Below, one piece after another: positions 1-12,400 of a stretch of DNA of 20,360 nucleotides. The notes under the pieces were generated by a model. It did no database searches. It was not told the origin of the DNA and worked only from the letters and a program-made list of their open reading frames with translations. Every line of letters starts with the position of its first letter. Position 1 is the first letter of the stretch. The DNA lies in assembly GCA_039029935.1 (NCBI GenBank), contig JBCCFC010000067.1, forward strand, positions 1 to 20,360, in the 5' to 3' direction. The stretch comes from G039029935 sp039029935 (lineage in GTDB: Bacteria > Chloroflexota > Anaerolineae > Caldilineales > Caldilineaceae). The position numbers and the translations under genes were made by a program.

Positions 1-1
1 A

Positions 2-217
2 ACGGTTGAGTATACTGGTTTTCTGGGTAGTTTGTATTCGTTAGCCGTATTTATACCAAGTTTGGCTGTGAACGTGAGACGACTGCACGATGTCGGGAAA
101 AGTGGCTGGATGCTTCTTCTGATACTCTTACCGATTATTGGGTGGATATGGTTGCTGATTCTGAATGTCCGAGAAGGGGATGGTGGCACAAATCAATATG
201 GCCCTAACCCAAAATAG
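2..217 (+). CDS. DUF805 family membrane protein, C-terminal fragment
   Basis: The reading frame is open from the left edge of the window, so the gene starts outside it; 71 residues and a TAG stop are visible. The fragment carries the DUF805 signature: a first helix, then VRRLHDVGKSGWMLLL, a second hydrophobic segment (LLILLPIIGWIWLLILNV), and the closing pattern EGDGGTNQYGPNP. DUF805 proteins are small inner-membrane proteins of unknown biochemical role, usually about 110-150 residues, so roughly half is missing here. A TTG at 32 could act as an internal start, but the frame continues upstream with hydrophobic sequence (YTGFLGSLYSLAVF), so the fragment reading is better. Family assignment is confident; function is unknown. 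Confidence 0.88.
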   Translation, partial: TVEYTGFLGSLYSLAVFIPSLAVNVRRLHDVGKSGWMLLLILLPIIGWIWLLILNVREGDGGTNQYGPNPK

Positions 218-449
218 GATACGTTTGGGATAGGCTATAAACGATGATAATCAGCTTTCTATGCTAATAAGTAAACCCAATAAAATAATTAGAAATTGGG
301 GTGGCGGGCGTTCTCAACTGCCTGTCGGGTCGATTTAGATAACACCAGCCTCCGCTACCGATACGTTCTTGGCCGCAACATCAAAAAGGGGTGAGTGATA
401 ACAACTAAATTTGTTATCTCTCACCCCTTTTTTACATGCTCAATTCTTC
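218..449. other. Convergent intergenic region with a possible short reading-frame remnant
   Basis: This stretch lies between the DUF805 stop and the stop of the giant minus-strand gene. The first 80 bases are AT-rich and show nothing. From about 297 to 394 the base composition becomes gene-like, and a short plus-strand frame ends in TGA at 392-394 with the C-terminal residues SLRYRYVLGRNIKKG. It has no ATG and no ribosome binding site; only a TTG near 297 could start it. It may be the tail of a decayed gene or chance. The rest is the terminator at 383-433. Confidence 0.4.
383..433. terminator. Bidirectional rho-independent terminator
   Basis: The arms are 383-403 (AAAAAGGGGTGAGTGATAACA) and 412-432, complementary over 21 bases with a single mismatch, around an 8-base loop. 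A T-run follows the stem on the plus strand (428-433) and a T5 run (complement of 383-387) follows it on the minus strand. The site lies 17 bases past the stop of the giant minus-strand gene, which it must serve, and can also stop readthrough from the DUF805 gene. Confidence 0.9.
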
Positions 450-3400
450 CTATTTCATCACAACAGGCAAGAACAGCTTACTCTGTGGCTGCGCACCCGT
501 ACGCCCACGCACAGGCTCATCCGTCACAGGCAAGGCAGTGGGGTCAATCGGCTCGGCAACACCTGCATCCACAGTGAGGTCGGTTGCACCCGTGATGATG
601 GTGACCGGTGAGGTGCGCCCCGTATCGGGGTTGGCATTGCTGTCATTGTCGATACCGCTGCCGTCACCGCTGGCATCTACAAAGATGCTGGTGAGGACCA
701 AGCCCTCTGGCGGCACAAACTCGATGTAGTAGTCACCTGCGGTCAGGTTGGGGAAGAGGTAGCTGCCGCTGAGATCAGTGACTGTGGTGGCAATGAGCGC
801 ACCGTCTTCGCCATAGAGCTTGACGACCACGCCTTCGACACCCAACTCGCCAAAGTCTTGGATGCCGTTACGGTCGCTGTCTTCCCACACACGATTGCCC
901 AATGTCGCAGGTTGAATCGGTTGCTGCGTGGTCAGGTCTACACCCAGATGGACACCAACGCTGATGCCATTGACCTCTTCCTCGCCCCCCTCCACTTGGA
1001 TGGGTTCGCTTGTGGCGGTTTCAGCGTCAACATCGCTGTCTGTGTTGATGTCTGTGTTGATGTCTGTGTCGATACCAACTCCATCACCAACCGTGACATC
1101 CGTGCCTTGATCCGGTTGCCCATCGGTCGGTTCAGGCGCATCACCCGCATCCTCTTTCGTCACCACAAACTTTTCTGGCAGCACATAGGTGACATAGTAC
1201 TCGCCCGGAATCAATCCGGTGAAACAGTAATCACCCTGCTCATCGGTCTGTATGGTCGCCACCACCACATCATTGGTATCATACAGCTCGACTGCGACAC
1301 CTGGAACCCCATCCTCACCGGGGTCGCGCAGACCATTCTGGTTGGCATCAAACCACACAAAGTCACAAATGGTAGCAGTTTCGATTTCTGTGTAGATACC
1401 AGCATCCCAGCGTTGATCACTTTCCCCTTGAGCCAAGGTGATGGCTTCCGTGCGGCCTGTATCTGGATTGACATCACTGTCAATCAGATTACTCTCACCC
1501 ACATCCTGTGGGCTAAAGCGGTACTCAGTGGGCAACGCGAATTCGACCACATAGTCACCAGCGACTAGACCTGCAAATTGGTAAATACCATTGAGATCGG
1601 TCTGTGTCGTGGCAATCAGCGTGTTGCCCTGCCCCGCCACTTCATAGAGCGTGACCATGACCCCCTGAACACCTGGCTCGCCTTCATCCTGAAGACCATC
1701 TTGGTTGCTGTCTAACCAGACCCGATCTCCCAGTGCTGCTGGGTCCTGGGACGGCAGATAGATGCCCATATCCAGTGTGGGGTCGTGTTGACCTGATGAC
1801 AGTGTAGTTGTGTGCGATGCTAGTGTCACTAGGTCCGCATCCGAATCAAAGAGATCGTCGATGCCTGCATTGGCTGGACTCACAGCATAGTCGTTGGGCA
1901 GGGTAAACTGGACATAGTAACTGCCCGGCACAAGGCCATCAAACAGATAGAACCCTTGTCCATCGGTCACTGTCGTATCCAACTGATTGTTGTCAACATC
2001 GAAGAGCGTCACCGTGACTCCAGGCACACCGATGGCATTGGGCGCACCAGGCGCACCTGTTTCGTCGGCGTTCTGCACACCATTTTCATTGGCATCATAC
2101 CAAACCACATCACCCAAACTGGCTGGGCGATAGAACCCCGCATCTACATGCAGATTACTCTCGCCGTTGACCAGTGTAACATAGCCCGTCTGTCCCGTTG
2201 ATGGGTCGGCATCCGAGTCGGCTGCCCCATTGCTGCCCACCCCCGGCGGACTCATCGCATAGCCTGCTGGTGTTGTGAAGGCAACGGCATAGTCACCTGG
2301 TGCCAAATCGACAAAGGCATAGAAGCCCGTCTCATCGGTGGTGGTGTGTGTAATCACGTTGCCGCTGACATCGAGCAGTGACACCACAACATTGGCAATG
2401 CCGTTTTCTCCGTTATCCTGCACACCGTCAGCGTTGACATCGTGCCAGACAAAATCACCCAGCCCGGTTGTCATATAGAACCCTGCGTCCCAGTCCAGAT
2501 CATTCTCACCCATCGTCAACTCGATGACAGGTGTTTGGCATGTGGTGGGATCAGCGTCCGAATCAACAGCATCGTTAGGGGTGCCCTCTGGGTCTTGATT
2601 CGCCAAGGTTGTGACATACCCCGATGGTGGCACACAGCGAATGATGTAATCACCTGGCATCAAGTCCGTGAAGAGATAGTTACCGTTGGCGTCGGTCGTG
2701 TCGCTGAGGGGCTGGCCGCTAGCGTCCATGATTGGTGTACCTGTTTCATCATAGATGGTCACGACAATGCCAATGAGTCCTGGCTCGCCATCCTCTTGCA
2801 GACCATCAGCATCCAGATCATCCCAGATGCGATCACCCAAGGTGGCTGGTTGATAGAGACCCACATCCCACGTCAGCGATGCATCGCCTGATGCCAGCGT
2901 GATAACAGACGTGCGGTTGGTGGCTGCATCGACATCGCTGTCGAGTGAATCGTCGTTGCCTACATTGTTGCCGCTTAACGTGTAGCCATCGGGCAACGTG
3001 AATTCAACCATGTAACCGCCTGGCAACAAGTTCTCAAAGAGATAGTTGCCGTTCGCATCGGTGACTGCGATGACTGGATTGCCGCTGTCATCGAGTACAG
3101 GCGCACCGCTGCCATCCAGCAAACTGACCGTTACACTGGACAAGGTTGTCTCTGGTGCAAATGGGTCTTGCAGCCCATCAGCCTCAGCATCCACCCAAAC
3201 CTTGCCACCCACGCTGGCGAGCTGGTAGACGCCCATGTCAAGCGTCAGGTCTTGTAGCGTTGTGCCTTGCGATAGGGGACCTGTATTGCTTGTTCGGCCT
3301 GTATCTGATGCAGCATCCGAATCAAGCGTGTCATCACCCGCATTCTGCGCCGTCAATTGATAGCCAGCGGGCAGGCTACTCAAGTCAAAGAGGACGGCAT

Positions 3401-6400
3401 AGTCGCCCGATGGCAACCCTGTAAAGAGGTAGTTGCCATTTTCATCCGTGACCTGCGCAGCAACAGCATTGCCGTTGAGGTCAACCGCTGGTGTATCCAC
3501 ACCGCCAGCAACTACGACCAAGTTAGCTGTGACACCTGCCAAGCCGGGTTCATCATCGTCCTGTAGCCCGTTGATATTGCTGTCAATCCAGACCCGATCA
3601 CCCACACGTACATCCGCTAGTTGCACAAGCCCCATATCCAACGTCAAGTCCTGCTCATTGGATTGCAGTGGCCCTGTATTTTCAGAGCGACCTGTGGATG
3701 GGTTGGCGTCGGAGTCTGTTTCCTGCACAAAGCCCACTACAGGGTCAATGGCATTAGGTATGGTGACATCATAGCCAGCCGGAATTGTCGCCAAGTCAAA
3801 GACAACGTGATAGTTGCTGGGTCGCAGATTGGTAAAGAGATAGTTGCCATTGGCGTCTGTCACCTGAGCATCTACAGCATTCCCATTCATGTCAACGGCA
3901 GGCGAGCCATCCAGCGTAAAGAGACGTACTGTCACACCTGCAACGCCCACACCTGCTGTGTTGCCGTCAGTGCCGTCATCTTGGAATCCATTGCCATTAT
4001 TGTCAAACCAGACCGTATCGCCCACCTGTACAGGCGCAACAATACCCATGTCCAGTGACAAGTCCTGTTGTCCGGCCACAAGCGATTGAGTCAGGCCAGA
4101 TTGACCCGTTGTCGAGCCATCGCTGGGCGGTTCAACATCGCTATCCTCATGGTCGTCGTTGCCCTGATTGGGCAGGGTCAGGCTATAGCCATCAGGCAGC
4201 GTTGCCAGATCAAAGGTCACATAGTAGCTGCCTGCGGGCAGATCGGTAAATAGATAGCGACCGTTTTCATCCGTCGTCTGTGGTGGCAGCGGGATGCCCG
4301 TCAGGTTATTTGCAGGTGTACCATCAGCGTTGAAGAGCGAAACGACGACACCCGCGACACCCGGCTCCGTGCTTTCCTGTAACCCATTGCCATTGTTGTC
4401 AAACCAGACCAAGTTGCCAACGCGGATACCCGCAAGGCGTTCAAGACCCAAGTCTAACGTCAGGTTCTCCTGCCCCTCGGCCAACGCCCCTGTGGTTGAC
4501 GTGCGCCCTGTGCCAGGGTCGGCATCGCTGTCAATCGAATCGTCTGGCCCTTGTATCGGGTCTACCCGATCCGGATTGATGGCCTGATAGCCTGCGGGCA
4601 ATGTGTCCAGATCGAACTCAGCCAGATAGTCACCCGGCAACAGATTTGCGAATAGATAGTTACCATTGCTATCTGTTGTTTGTGCTGCGACAACAGTACC
4701 GTTGCGGTCGAGCGCAGGCGAGCCGTCGGCCAAGAAGAGATGAACCGTTACCCCCTCAGCTCCGCCCTCATCTGGGTCCTGCACACCATTGCCATTATTG
4801 TCGTACCACACACGGTCGCCCACACGCACTTCTTGCAGCTGAACCAGCCCCATATCTAGTTTGAGGTCAGCCTCAAACGATGGAATCAGTGGTGTGCTGT
4901 GTGTCCGCCCATTGGATGGGTCGGCGTCGGAATCGACAGCAGAGTCAATACCTGTATCTGCATCGACATTGCCCTCATTGGCATGGGTCACGCGGTAGCC
5001 GACAGGCAGGGTATTCAGATTGAACTCGACATAGTAGGCATCGGGTGGCAGATTCTCAAAGAGATAGTTGCCGTCGGCGTTGGTTGTCTGTGAGACAACG
5101 GCGTTGGCCTCAATGTCAACGGCGGGTTCGCCACTGAGCTTGAAGATGCTCACCTGAACATCAGGGACGCCTGCCTCACCGTCATCTTGTAGTCCATTGG
5201 CGTTGTTATCAAACCAAACGCGGTTGCCTACACTGACAGGGGCAATGATGCCAAAGTCAAGTTTGAAATCTTCGCTACGAGAAGCGATAAACCCAGTGCT
5301 GGGTGTCACGCCCGTCTCACGGTCAGCGTCGCTGTCAATCTCCTCAGCCACAACCCCAGGCGCAAGCCCAAAGAGGACATTTTCGGGCTGCGTGGCGATA
5401 TAACCTGTTGGCACAGAGTCCAGCTTGAACTCAACATAGTAGTCGCCAGGCTCTAAAGTATCAAAGAGATAGTTGCCATTGGCATCCGTGATTTGTGGCT
5501 CTACGGGCTGACGGTTGGCGTCATGGGCTGGTGTGCCATCGGCATTGAAGAGTGTCACTGTGACGCCCTCGACACCTGGCTCATCTGTTTCGTCATCCTG
5601 AATCCCGTTGGCGTTGTTATCAAACCAAACGCGATTGCCCACACGGACGGTTGTCCACAGACCCATGTCCAGCGTTAAATCAGACTCGTTGGCAAAGAGA
5701 ATGCCCGTAGCAGGTGTTGCCCCAATCTTGTCCGGGTCAGGAATCGGGACATCAAAACGTGGCTGTGCATCCGAGTCCTGTTCATCATCGCCACCTTGGT
5801 TACGCGGCGAGAGACGATAGCCATCGGGGATGGTGTCTGGCACAAATTGGACAAAGTAATCCCCTGGACGCAAGCCCGTAAAGAGATAATGCCCATCAGC
5901 ATCGGTGGTCGTGCTGCGGTCTAAATCTTCACCCAATGCCGTGAAGAGCTTGACCTGTACGCCTGGGACACCCGCCTCGTTTTCGTCCTGCACACCGTTA
6001 TGGTTGTCATCAAACCAAACCAAATCACCCACCGTCACCAGCGATGAGAGTCCCGCATCTAGGGTCAACATCTCGGTGTTGGACGGCAAGAACCCTGTGG
6101 GCGGCGTCTGTCCGGTGATGGAATCGGCATCGCTGTCGATGGAGATATCATCACCGACCTGTCGCAGCGTGGGCAGCAATCCTTCGGGCAATGACCACAG
6201 ATGGAAAATCACAAAGTAATTATCTGGTGGCAGGTTGTCAAATAGATATTCGCCGCTACTATAGGTGAACATGCCTGCAAGCGGTGAATCTGAACCAGAG
6301 GTTTCGTTATGCAGTGTCACAAAGACATTGGGGACTCCTTCCTCGTCATTGTCGCGCAGACCATTTTTGTTGTGATCAAACCAGACGATGCTACCAACAC

Positions 6401-9400
6401 GCACGGGAACCCACAACCCTGTGTCCAGCGTGAGGTCCTCTTGTCCTGAAATCAGGACAGCCGTGTTGCCTGTATGCCCATCATTCGGACGCGCATCTGA
6501 GTCAAGGGTGTGGCTGACGGTTGCGGTGTTGCGGAGTGTCACCTGCCACTCTGTGCTGGGGAAGGTATTGAAATCAACCACGACATAATACTGGCCTGGC
6601 AGCAGCCCCTCAAAGAGGTAGTAGCCGGTCGCATCTGTGACCAATGACAGCACATTGCCTGCCTCATCAAGTACAGGTGATTGCGTGGCTGTGTCATAGA
6701 GCGTCACCCGCACATTTTCAACACCTGGCTCATTGGGGTCTTGCCGACCGTTGCGGTTGAGATCATGCCAAACGCGATTGCCGACGCTGACAGGCTCGTA
6801 GAGGCCAAAGTCAACGGTCAGGTTCGAGTAGTCGTCATTAATTGCTTGGCCGGGGTCGCTGCTGGTGAGGTCTACCTCGGCGGTTGGCTCACCACCATTG
6901 GCACTGCTCAACGTGACCAATTCACTGCGGATGCCTACAGTGACTGGTGATGTGATAGGCGTTGTGCTTTCCAAGCCATTGTCATTGCTATCCACATCGC
7001 TATCAGGGTCCGCCTCGGTGGGTGGGCTGCTGACCATGTTATGCAGCACGTTGCCCGTCATAAAGTTGCTGGCCGCAATCTCCACGCGGTAGTCACCCGC
7101 CAGCAGATGGTCAAAGCGATAGTAGCCGCCATCGCTAGTGGTGGTTGTGTCCAGCACGTTGTCATTGACATCAAGCAGGTTGACGGTGACGCCATCCAAA
7201 CCGGGTTCGGTATCGGTAATGGTTGCGCCACTGATTAAGCCATCGGCATCAAGGTCATGCCAAACACGATTACCCAAGCTAAAGAGCTCAACTGTCTCAA
7301 CGACATAATCTTCCACTTCACCACTGGGCGCAACGCCAGTTGGTGTTGTTGCCTCACCCGCATTCAGGGTGAGCCGGAAACGGCTGTAGACAGTACCTGT
7401 AACGCCCTGTTGGACAACGGTGGTTGGCACATCAATCACAATCGTGTTTGTGCCCGCCACCAGTGCATAGTCACTGAGCGTACCGCCTGGATTGACGGCA
7501 TTGCCGCTATTCAATGTCACGTTATCGAGCGAGCCATTGTTGTCCCAGTCGATAAAGGCATTGAGGACACCTGCTGTGGATGATTCAACCGTGAGCGTTG
7601 CGGGCTGCCCCACAACAAATGGTGGGAAGCCTGCAACAGGACCCGTAAAGGTGACACCATCTTCATCATCATTGCCATCACCTGTGTCGTCGCCATCTGC
7701 ACCCACAGACGGCTGTCCATCTGCCTCGGCATCGACCTGTGAACCAAGGAAGAAGCCATCCAAAATAACATGACGGGGACCGTTATTGGTGAGCGTGTGT
7801 GTTGCGTAGCTATCAGGCAAGTCACCCTTGTCATATTGAATAAAGCCAAAATCGACTGTGCGGTTGCCATTTGCGCCATCCCCATCATCGGCGGTATTCG
7901 GCTCATCGCTCAGTGCCAGCGTGACCACACCACTACTGACACCGTCGGTCAAGTAGTCGGCCAACGCTGGGGGGTCAATGCCGTTGTCATCGTTGTCAGT
8001 GCTGTTTGCATCAGGGGTGCTAACCGTTACACCGCTGGAGAAGAAGCCATTGAGCGTATTGCCCTCGGCAAACTCATTAGCAGGGATATGTACAAAGTAA
8101 TCGCTTGGTGGCAAGCCTGCAAAGAGGTAATTGCCATTGCTATCGGTTGTCGTGGTTGCCAGTGCGGTTGTTGAGAGTGGGTCTGCGCCCGTTGGATAAA
8201 GCTGCACAGTTACGTTGGCAATGCCAGCTTCTGTGCCGTCAACGATGCCGTTATTCGCGGTATTTGTATCAGGACCATTGCCCGCACCATTATCCAGCCA
8301 GACCAAATTGCCCAAGCTCATGAGGACATAATCCTCAATCTCACCGCTGTCGGCTAACCCATCAGGTGCGTTACCCCCTTCACCCGCATTTTGTGTAAAG
8401 CGTACACGCACAGGTGTGATGCCATCTGTCGTGGGTGAGAGGTTGGCAGGCACATCAATGGTCAGCACATAGACACCCGCTGCATCGAGGTGAACATCAC
8501 CGAGTGTGCCTGCAGCTGGCGGCGTCCCATCGTTGCTGGTTGCACTGTCCAACGTGACTACATCGAGTATGCCATCGCCATCAAAGTCGATGAACATGCT
8601 CAGGTAGCCGGGGGCGTTGGCAGTTACTTGAATCTGCGCCGTTTGTCCAGCATGAAGCCCCGTCAGGAACTCGACACCATCCTCATCATCGGTGGCCTCG
8701 TTGCTGTCGTCACCCATTGCATCGGCAGAGGGGACGCCGTCTGTCTCGGTGTCAACGGTTGCACCCAAGAAGACATCGCTGCCATCAAGCACAACATGAT
8801 AGGCGGCGTTGTTGGCATTGGTGGTTGGGTAATTGCTGGGCAAATCACCATAGTCATATTCAATCAGAGGGATTTTGTAATCCTCGACTTCACCAACGGA
8901 GGTTGCACCGTTTGCGGTCAAGTTGCCACCTGGCAGTGCAGACTCATCGACCGTGGTAAAGCGGAAACGTGTGTAGGCGTAATTACCCACATTGCTCTCT
9001 GGTGGCACAGCCACGTTGAAGCTGTTGACACCCGCACTCACGGCCATGTTATCGGCCAGTTGCTCGTCATCGCCAAAGGCATTGCTATCAAAGCTGCCAT
9101 CGTCATCCCAATCAATCCACGCATGGAGGAAGCCTGCGGTCGAGGCTGTCACCGTGATGGTCGCGGTTTCACCCGGAATGAGCGGTGTCCAGGCTACGCC
9201 ATCCTCATCGTCGGTGATGGTGGCTGGCAAATTGCTATTGGCATCATCATCACCCACAGCGTCTTCATGCGGTTGGCCTGATGTTTCAGCATCCACACCT
9301 GCACCCAGATAGACGCCAGGCACAATCGTATGCACCGCACCGTTGTTCAGAGACGTTGTATCGTAGCCATCGGGCAAGTCACCCCAATCTTGCAACACAA

Positions 9401-12400
9401 AGCCAAAGTCTATGGTGAGGTTGCCGTTGGCGTCGTTGGTGTCCACAGCGGTGTCCGGTTCACTGTTAGGGCTGAGGGTGACGATACCGCTGGTCACGGT
9501 ATCGGTGGCTGTACCGACGCCGTTGTCATCGCCATCGACATCGCTGTTGGGGTTGCTGGCATTGGCTGTGTCGCTCGTGCTGACGTAGCGTTCAAGAACA
9601 CCACCCGAGGTAAAGTTGCCAGAGACAACACGGACTCGATAATCGTTGGGAGCTAACCCCTTAAAGTGATAAAAGCCGCCGTTGGTAGTGGTTGTGGTCA
9701 GCGGTTGGCCGTTGACAAGAATCGCATTCCCACTGCCATCTAACAGTTGCACAATTACACTGTCAATACCTGCTTCATCACCATCCTGCACGCCATTGCT
9801 GGCTGTACCTGTATTGCTGTCTCCGCTATTGTCCAGCCACACACGGTTGCCCAAGTTCATGTGGACATAATCTTCCACTTCACCCGTTGCTGCTACCCCG
9901 ACAAAATCGTCCTGCTGACCGACTTCATCTTGGTCGGCGGCGATGCGGAAGCGGCTGTAAACCGTATCTGTAATCGCCGATGGCACGGAGACAGTCAAGG
10001 TAGTTGTGCCGTCGCTGAGTGTACCTGTATGGAATTCGCTTTCGCCGTTAAATGTGCCGTCGCCATCAAAGTCGATCCATACACCATAGAAGGCAGAGCC
10101 TGTGCCATTGACAGCGGCATCGACATGCGCATTCAACTCAATTGTCGCAATTTGCCCCTCGACAAAGGGCGTGACAAAGGTGATGCCATCCTCATCGTTG
10201 ACGACATTTCCGCTATCCAGTGCGTTGCTGGTATCATCACCATCGGCCCCTATTGTTGGGATACCATCGGCCTCACCATCGACACGTGTGCCAAAGAAGA
10301 GATCATCGGTGATGATGTGGGTGGCTCCGGTGATACCCAGCGAGTTGACAATCTTTGTGCCATAGACATTGGGCAAGTCACCTCGGTCGGGCAATGCCGG
10401 ATATTGGTCCACAACGGGCATGATGATACCGACTTTTCGTGGCTCGGCGGTATTCAACCGTCCCCCACTGGTGGCATTGGTGGCACGATGGGCAATGGTG
10501 TTCCAGGCAATTGACTGATAAGTATCGGTTGACGGTGGTGATCCAGCCGGAATAATCATCTGGAAACGGAAGACCAACTCTTCTCTGGGTTGCCATGTAT
10601 CCGGCGTGGTGAACGGCACATTGATGCGGAAGGCGCGGACAGCCGCCCATTCCAACTCACCCCAACCTGTTGTATCTGTGGTCCAATCGTCATCACAGGT
10701 GTTTTGCCAACCACTCTCGTCGCTATTGCGTGACATCTCTGGGCGGCAGGGGTTGTTGGAGCGTGAATAGGCCACAACCGCACCGACCCCAGCCGTATAG
10801 GCATCATCAGGAATCATGGGGCCTTTGAGTGCAGGTGTCCACTGTGAGCCACGCCCAAGATTACCTAAAGTTTGTGAAACACCAGTATCGTTGATATATG
10901 GCATGACATCATAGACAACATAGTCAGTCAGCGGCACATTGCCATAGTTGGTCAGCCGCAGCTTGTAGGTAAAGTCACCCGCAGGCAGACCGCGTGCCAC
11001 ACAGGGATAGCGTGTGAAGCCTTCGCCATCATCTGGACAGAGCAAGTTGGGGACGACGGTGGGGTTATCGGGGTCAATGTGGTCTAAGCCGGGATAGCCG
11101 TCGATCCACTTTTCGCTAAACATCACCGCCGATTCGAGGACACGGATGCGAAGATCGTTGCCACAAATTTGTTCAGTAGTATCACCATCCCCATCAAGGT
11201 CCTGTGTATCGGTTGATAAGTCGTCTTGGCAATTGGGTGTTGAATTTTCGGTGAATAGATTGGCAACATTGGTGTAGCGGCCCGGTGTCGTTCCGGCTAC
11301 AATACGCGCTGTATATCTGATCTCAGCATAGGCATCTCGATAGCCTGTGCCAGAGACAGCAGGTGCTACTGTCCAAGGATTGGCAACACCTGGGCTACCA
11401 TCAAACTGGATCGAATTTGTGGGGATGGTGGATGCCCATGTCCAACGCAGTAATGTATGCCCCTCGGCTGTAAAGTTGGGGATGATTTCCAAGTTGGGCA
11501 TAACACGATTGTCGTCTGGAATATTGACAAAGCGCACTTCATCCCACGTGATCAGTTCCATCTCTGGTGGCAGTAGGTCCACAACGGTGGGGTTGACCAT
11601 CGGTGCAGAGGATTCACGTCGTAGGGTTGATCGCAGTGTGAACTGTAGCTCGTCACCAGGGCGACGGTTTCCACCGGGACTGCGGCTTTTGTTAAAATCG
11701 TAAACGGCGACTGGCGATTCGGATAGCGTGGTTTCTCGACAGGTGTTTTGATTGCCCGTTGAGCCGTCAAAATTATCATAGATGGTTTGTGCACAGTTCT
11801 GCGTCGTTGCATCGCTAAAATTGCCCGCACCATCCCCCCGTGGAATCATACGGATGATGGGTTGTGTACTGAGACGGAAGCCACCCTGCACCTGGTTGAC
11901 ACGTGTGCCACTGGTGTCGTCAAAAAAGACCCAGCGAATGTTGGTTACGTTGTCGGGGAAGTCTGGGTTGTTTTTGAACACATGAAAGGTTGGGCGTTGG
12001 CTACCATTCACCGTGCGTAACAATGTCCAGTTTGTGCCATTGTCTGTGGAATACTCAATATCGGCCTTGACTGTATTGGTCAGCCAACGACCCGCTTGCA
12101 CAAAGACCAACTGCATGTCCGCAGGTAGATCATCCTGAAGAATCAAGTTATTGATAGGTGTGTTGCTATTACTGGTGTCCATCGACAGTCGATATTCAGC
12201 CTGGGCTGTCGGTCCCACAGGCCACGCAGCACCACTTTTGGCAATGGTGGCCTCGGTGAAGGCAGGGAAGAGTTCGTGGTTAACCCCCGTACCGATTTCG
12301 CCGTTACGATGACGACCGATTAAGGCATTGGTCACAGAGTCACCAATGCTAAAGGATGCATCTGGGTATTGCAGCACAATCCTTCGGGAAACACAGCCAC

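Noticed and set aside
300..394. Short plus-strand frame ending SLRYRYVLGRNIKKG
   Set aside because: No start codon with a ribosome binding site and no recognised family; could be a gene remnant but not supportable as a gene.
858..1568. Plus-strand open frame of 236 codons
   Set aside because: It is antisense to repeats B17-B19, has no recognisable domain, and its low-complexity stretches mirror the acidic repeat DNA; a shadow frame.
8490..9281. Plus-strand open frame of 263 codons
   Set aside because: Antisense to GEVED2 and GEVED3, no ribosome binding site and no family pattern.
9747..10514. Plus-strand open frame of 255 codons
   Set aside because: Antisense to B1, GEVED1 and the end of the DUF11-like region; no protein-like features.
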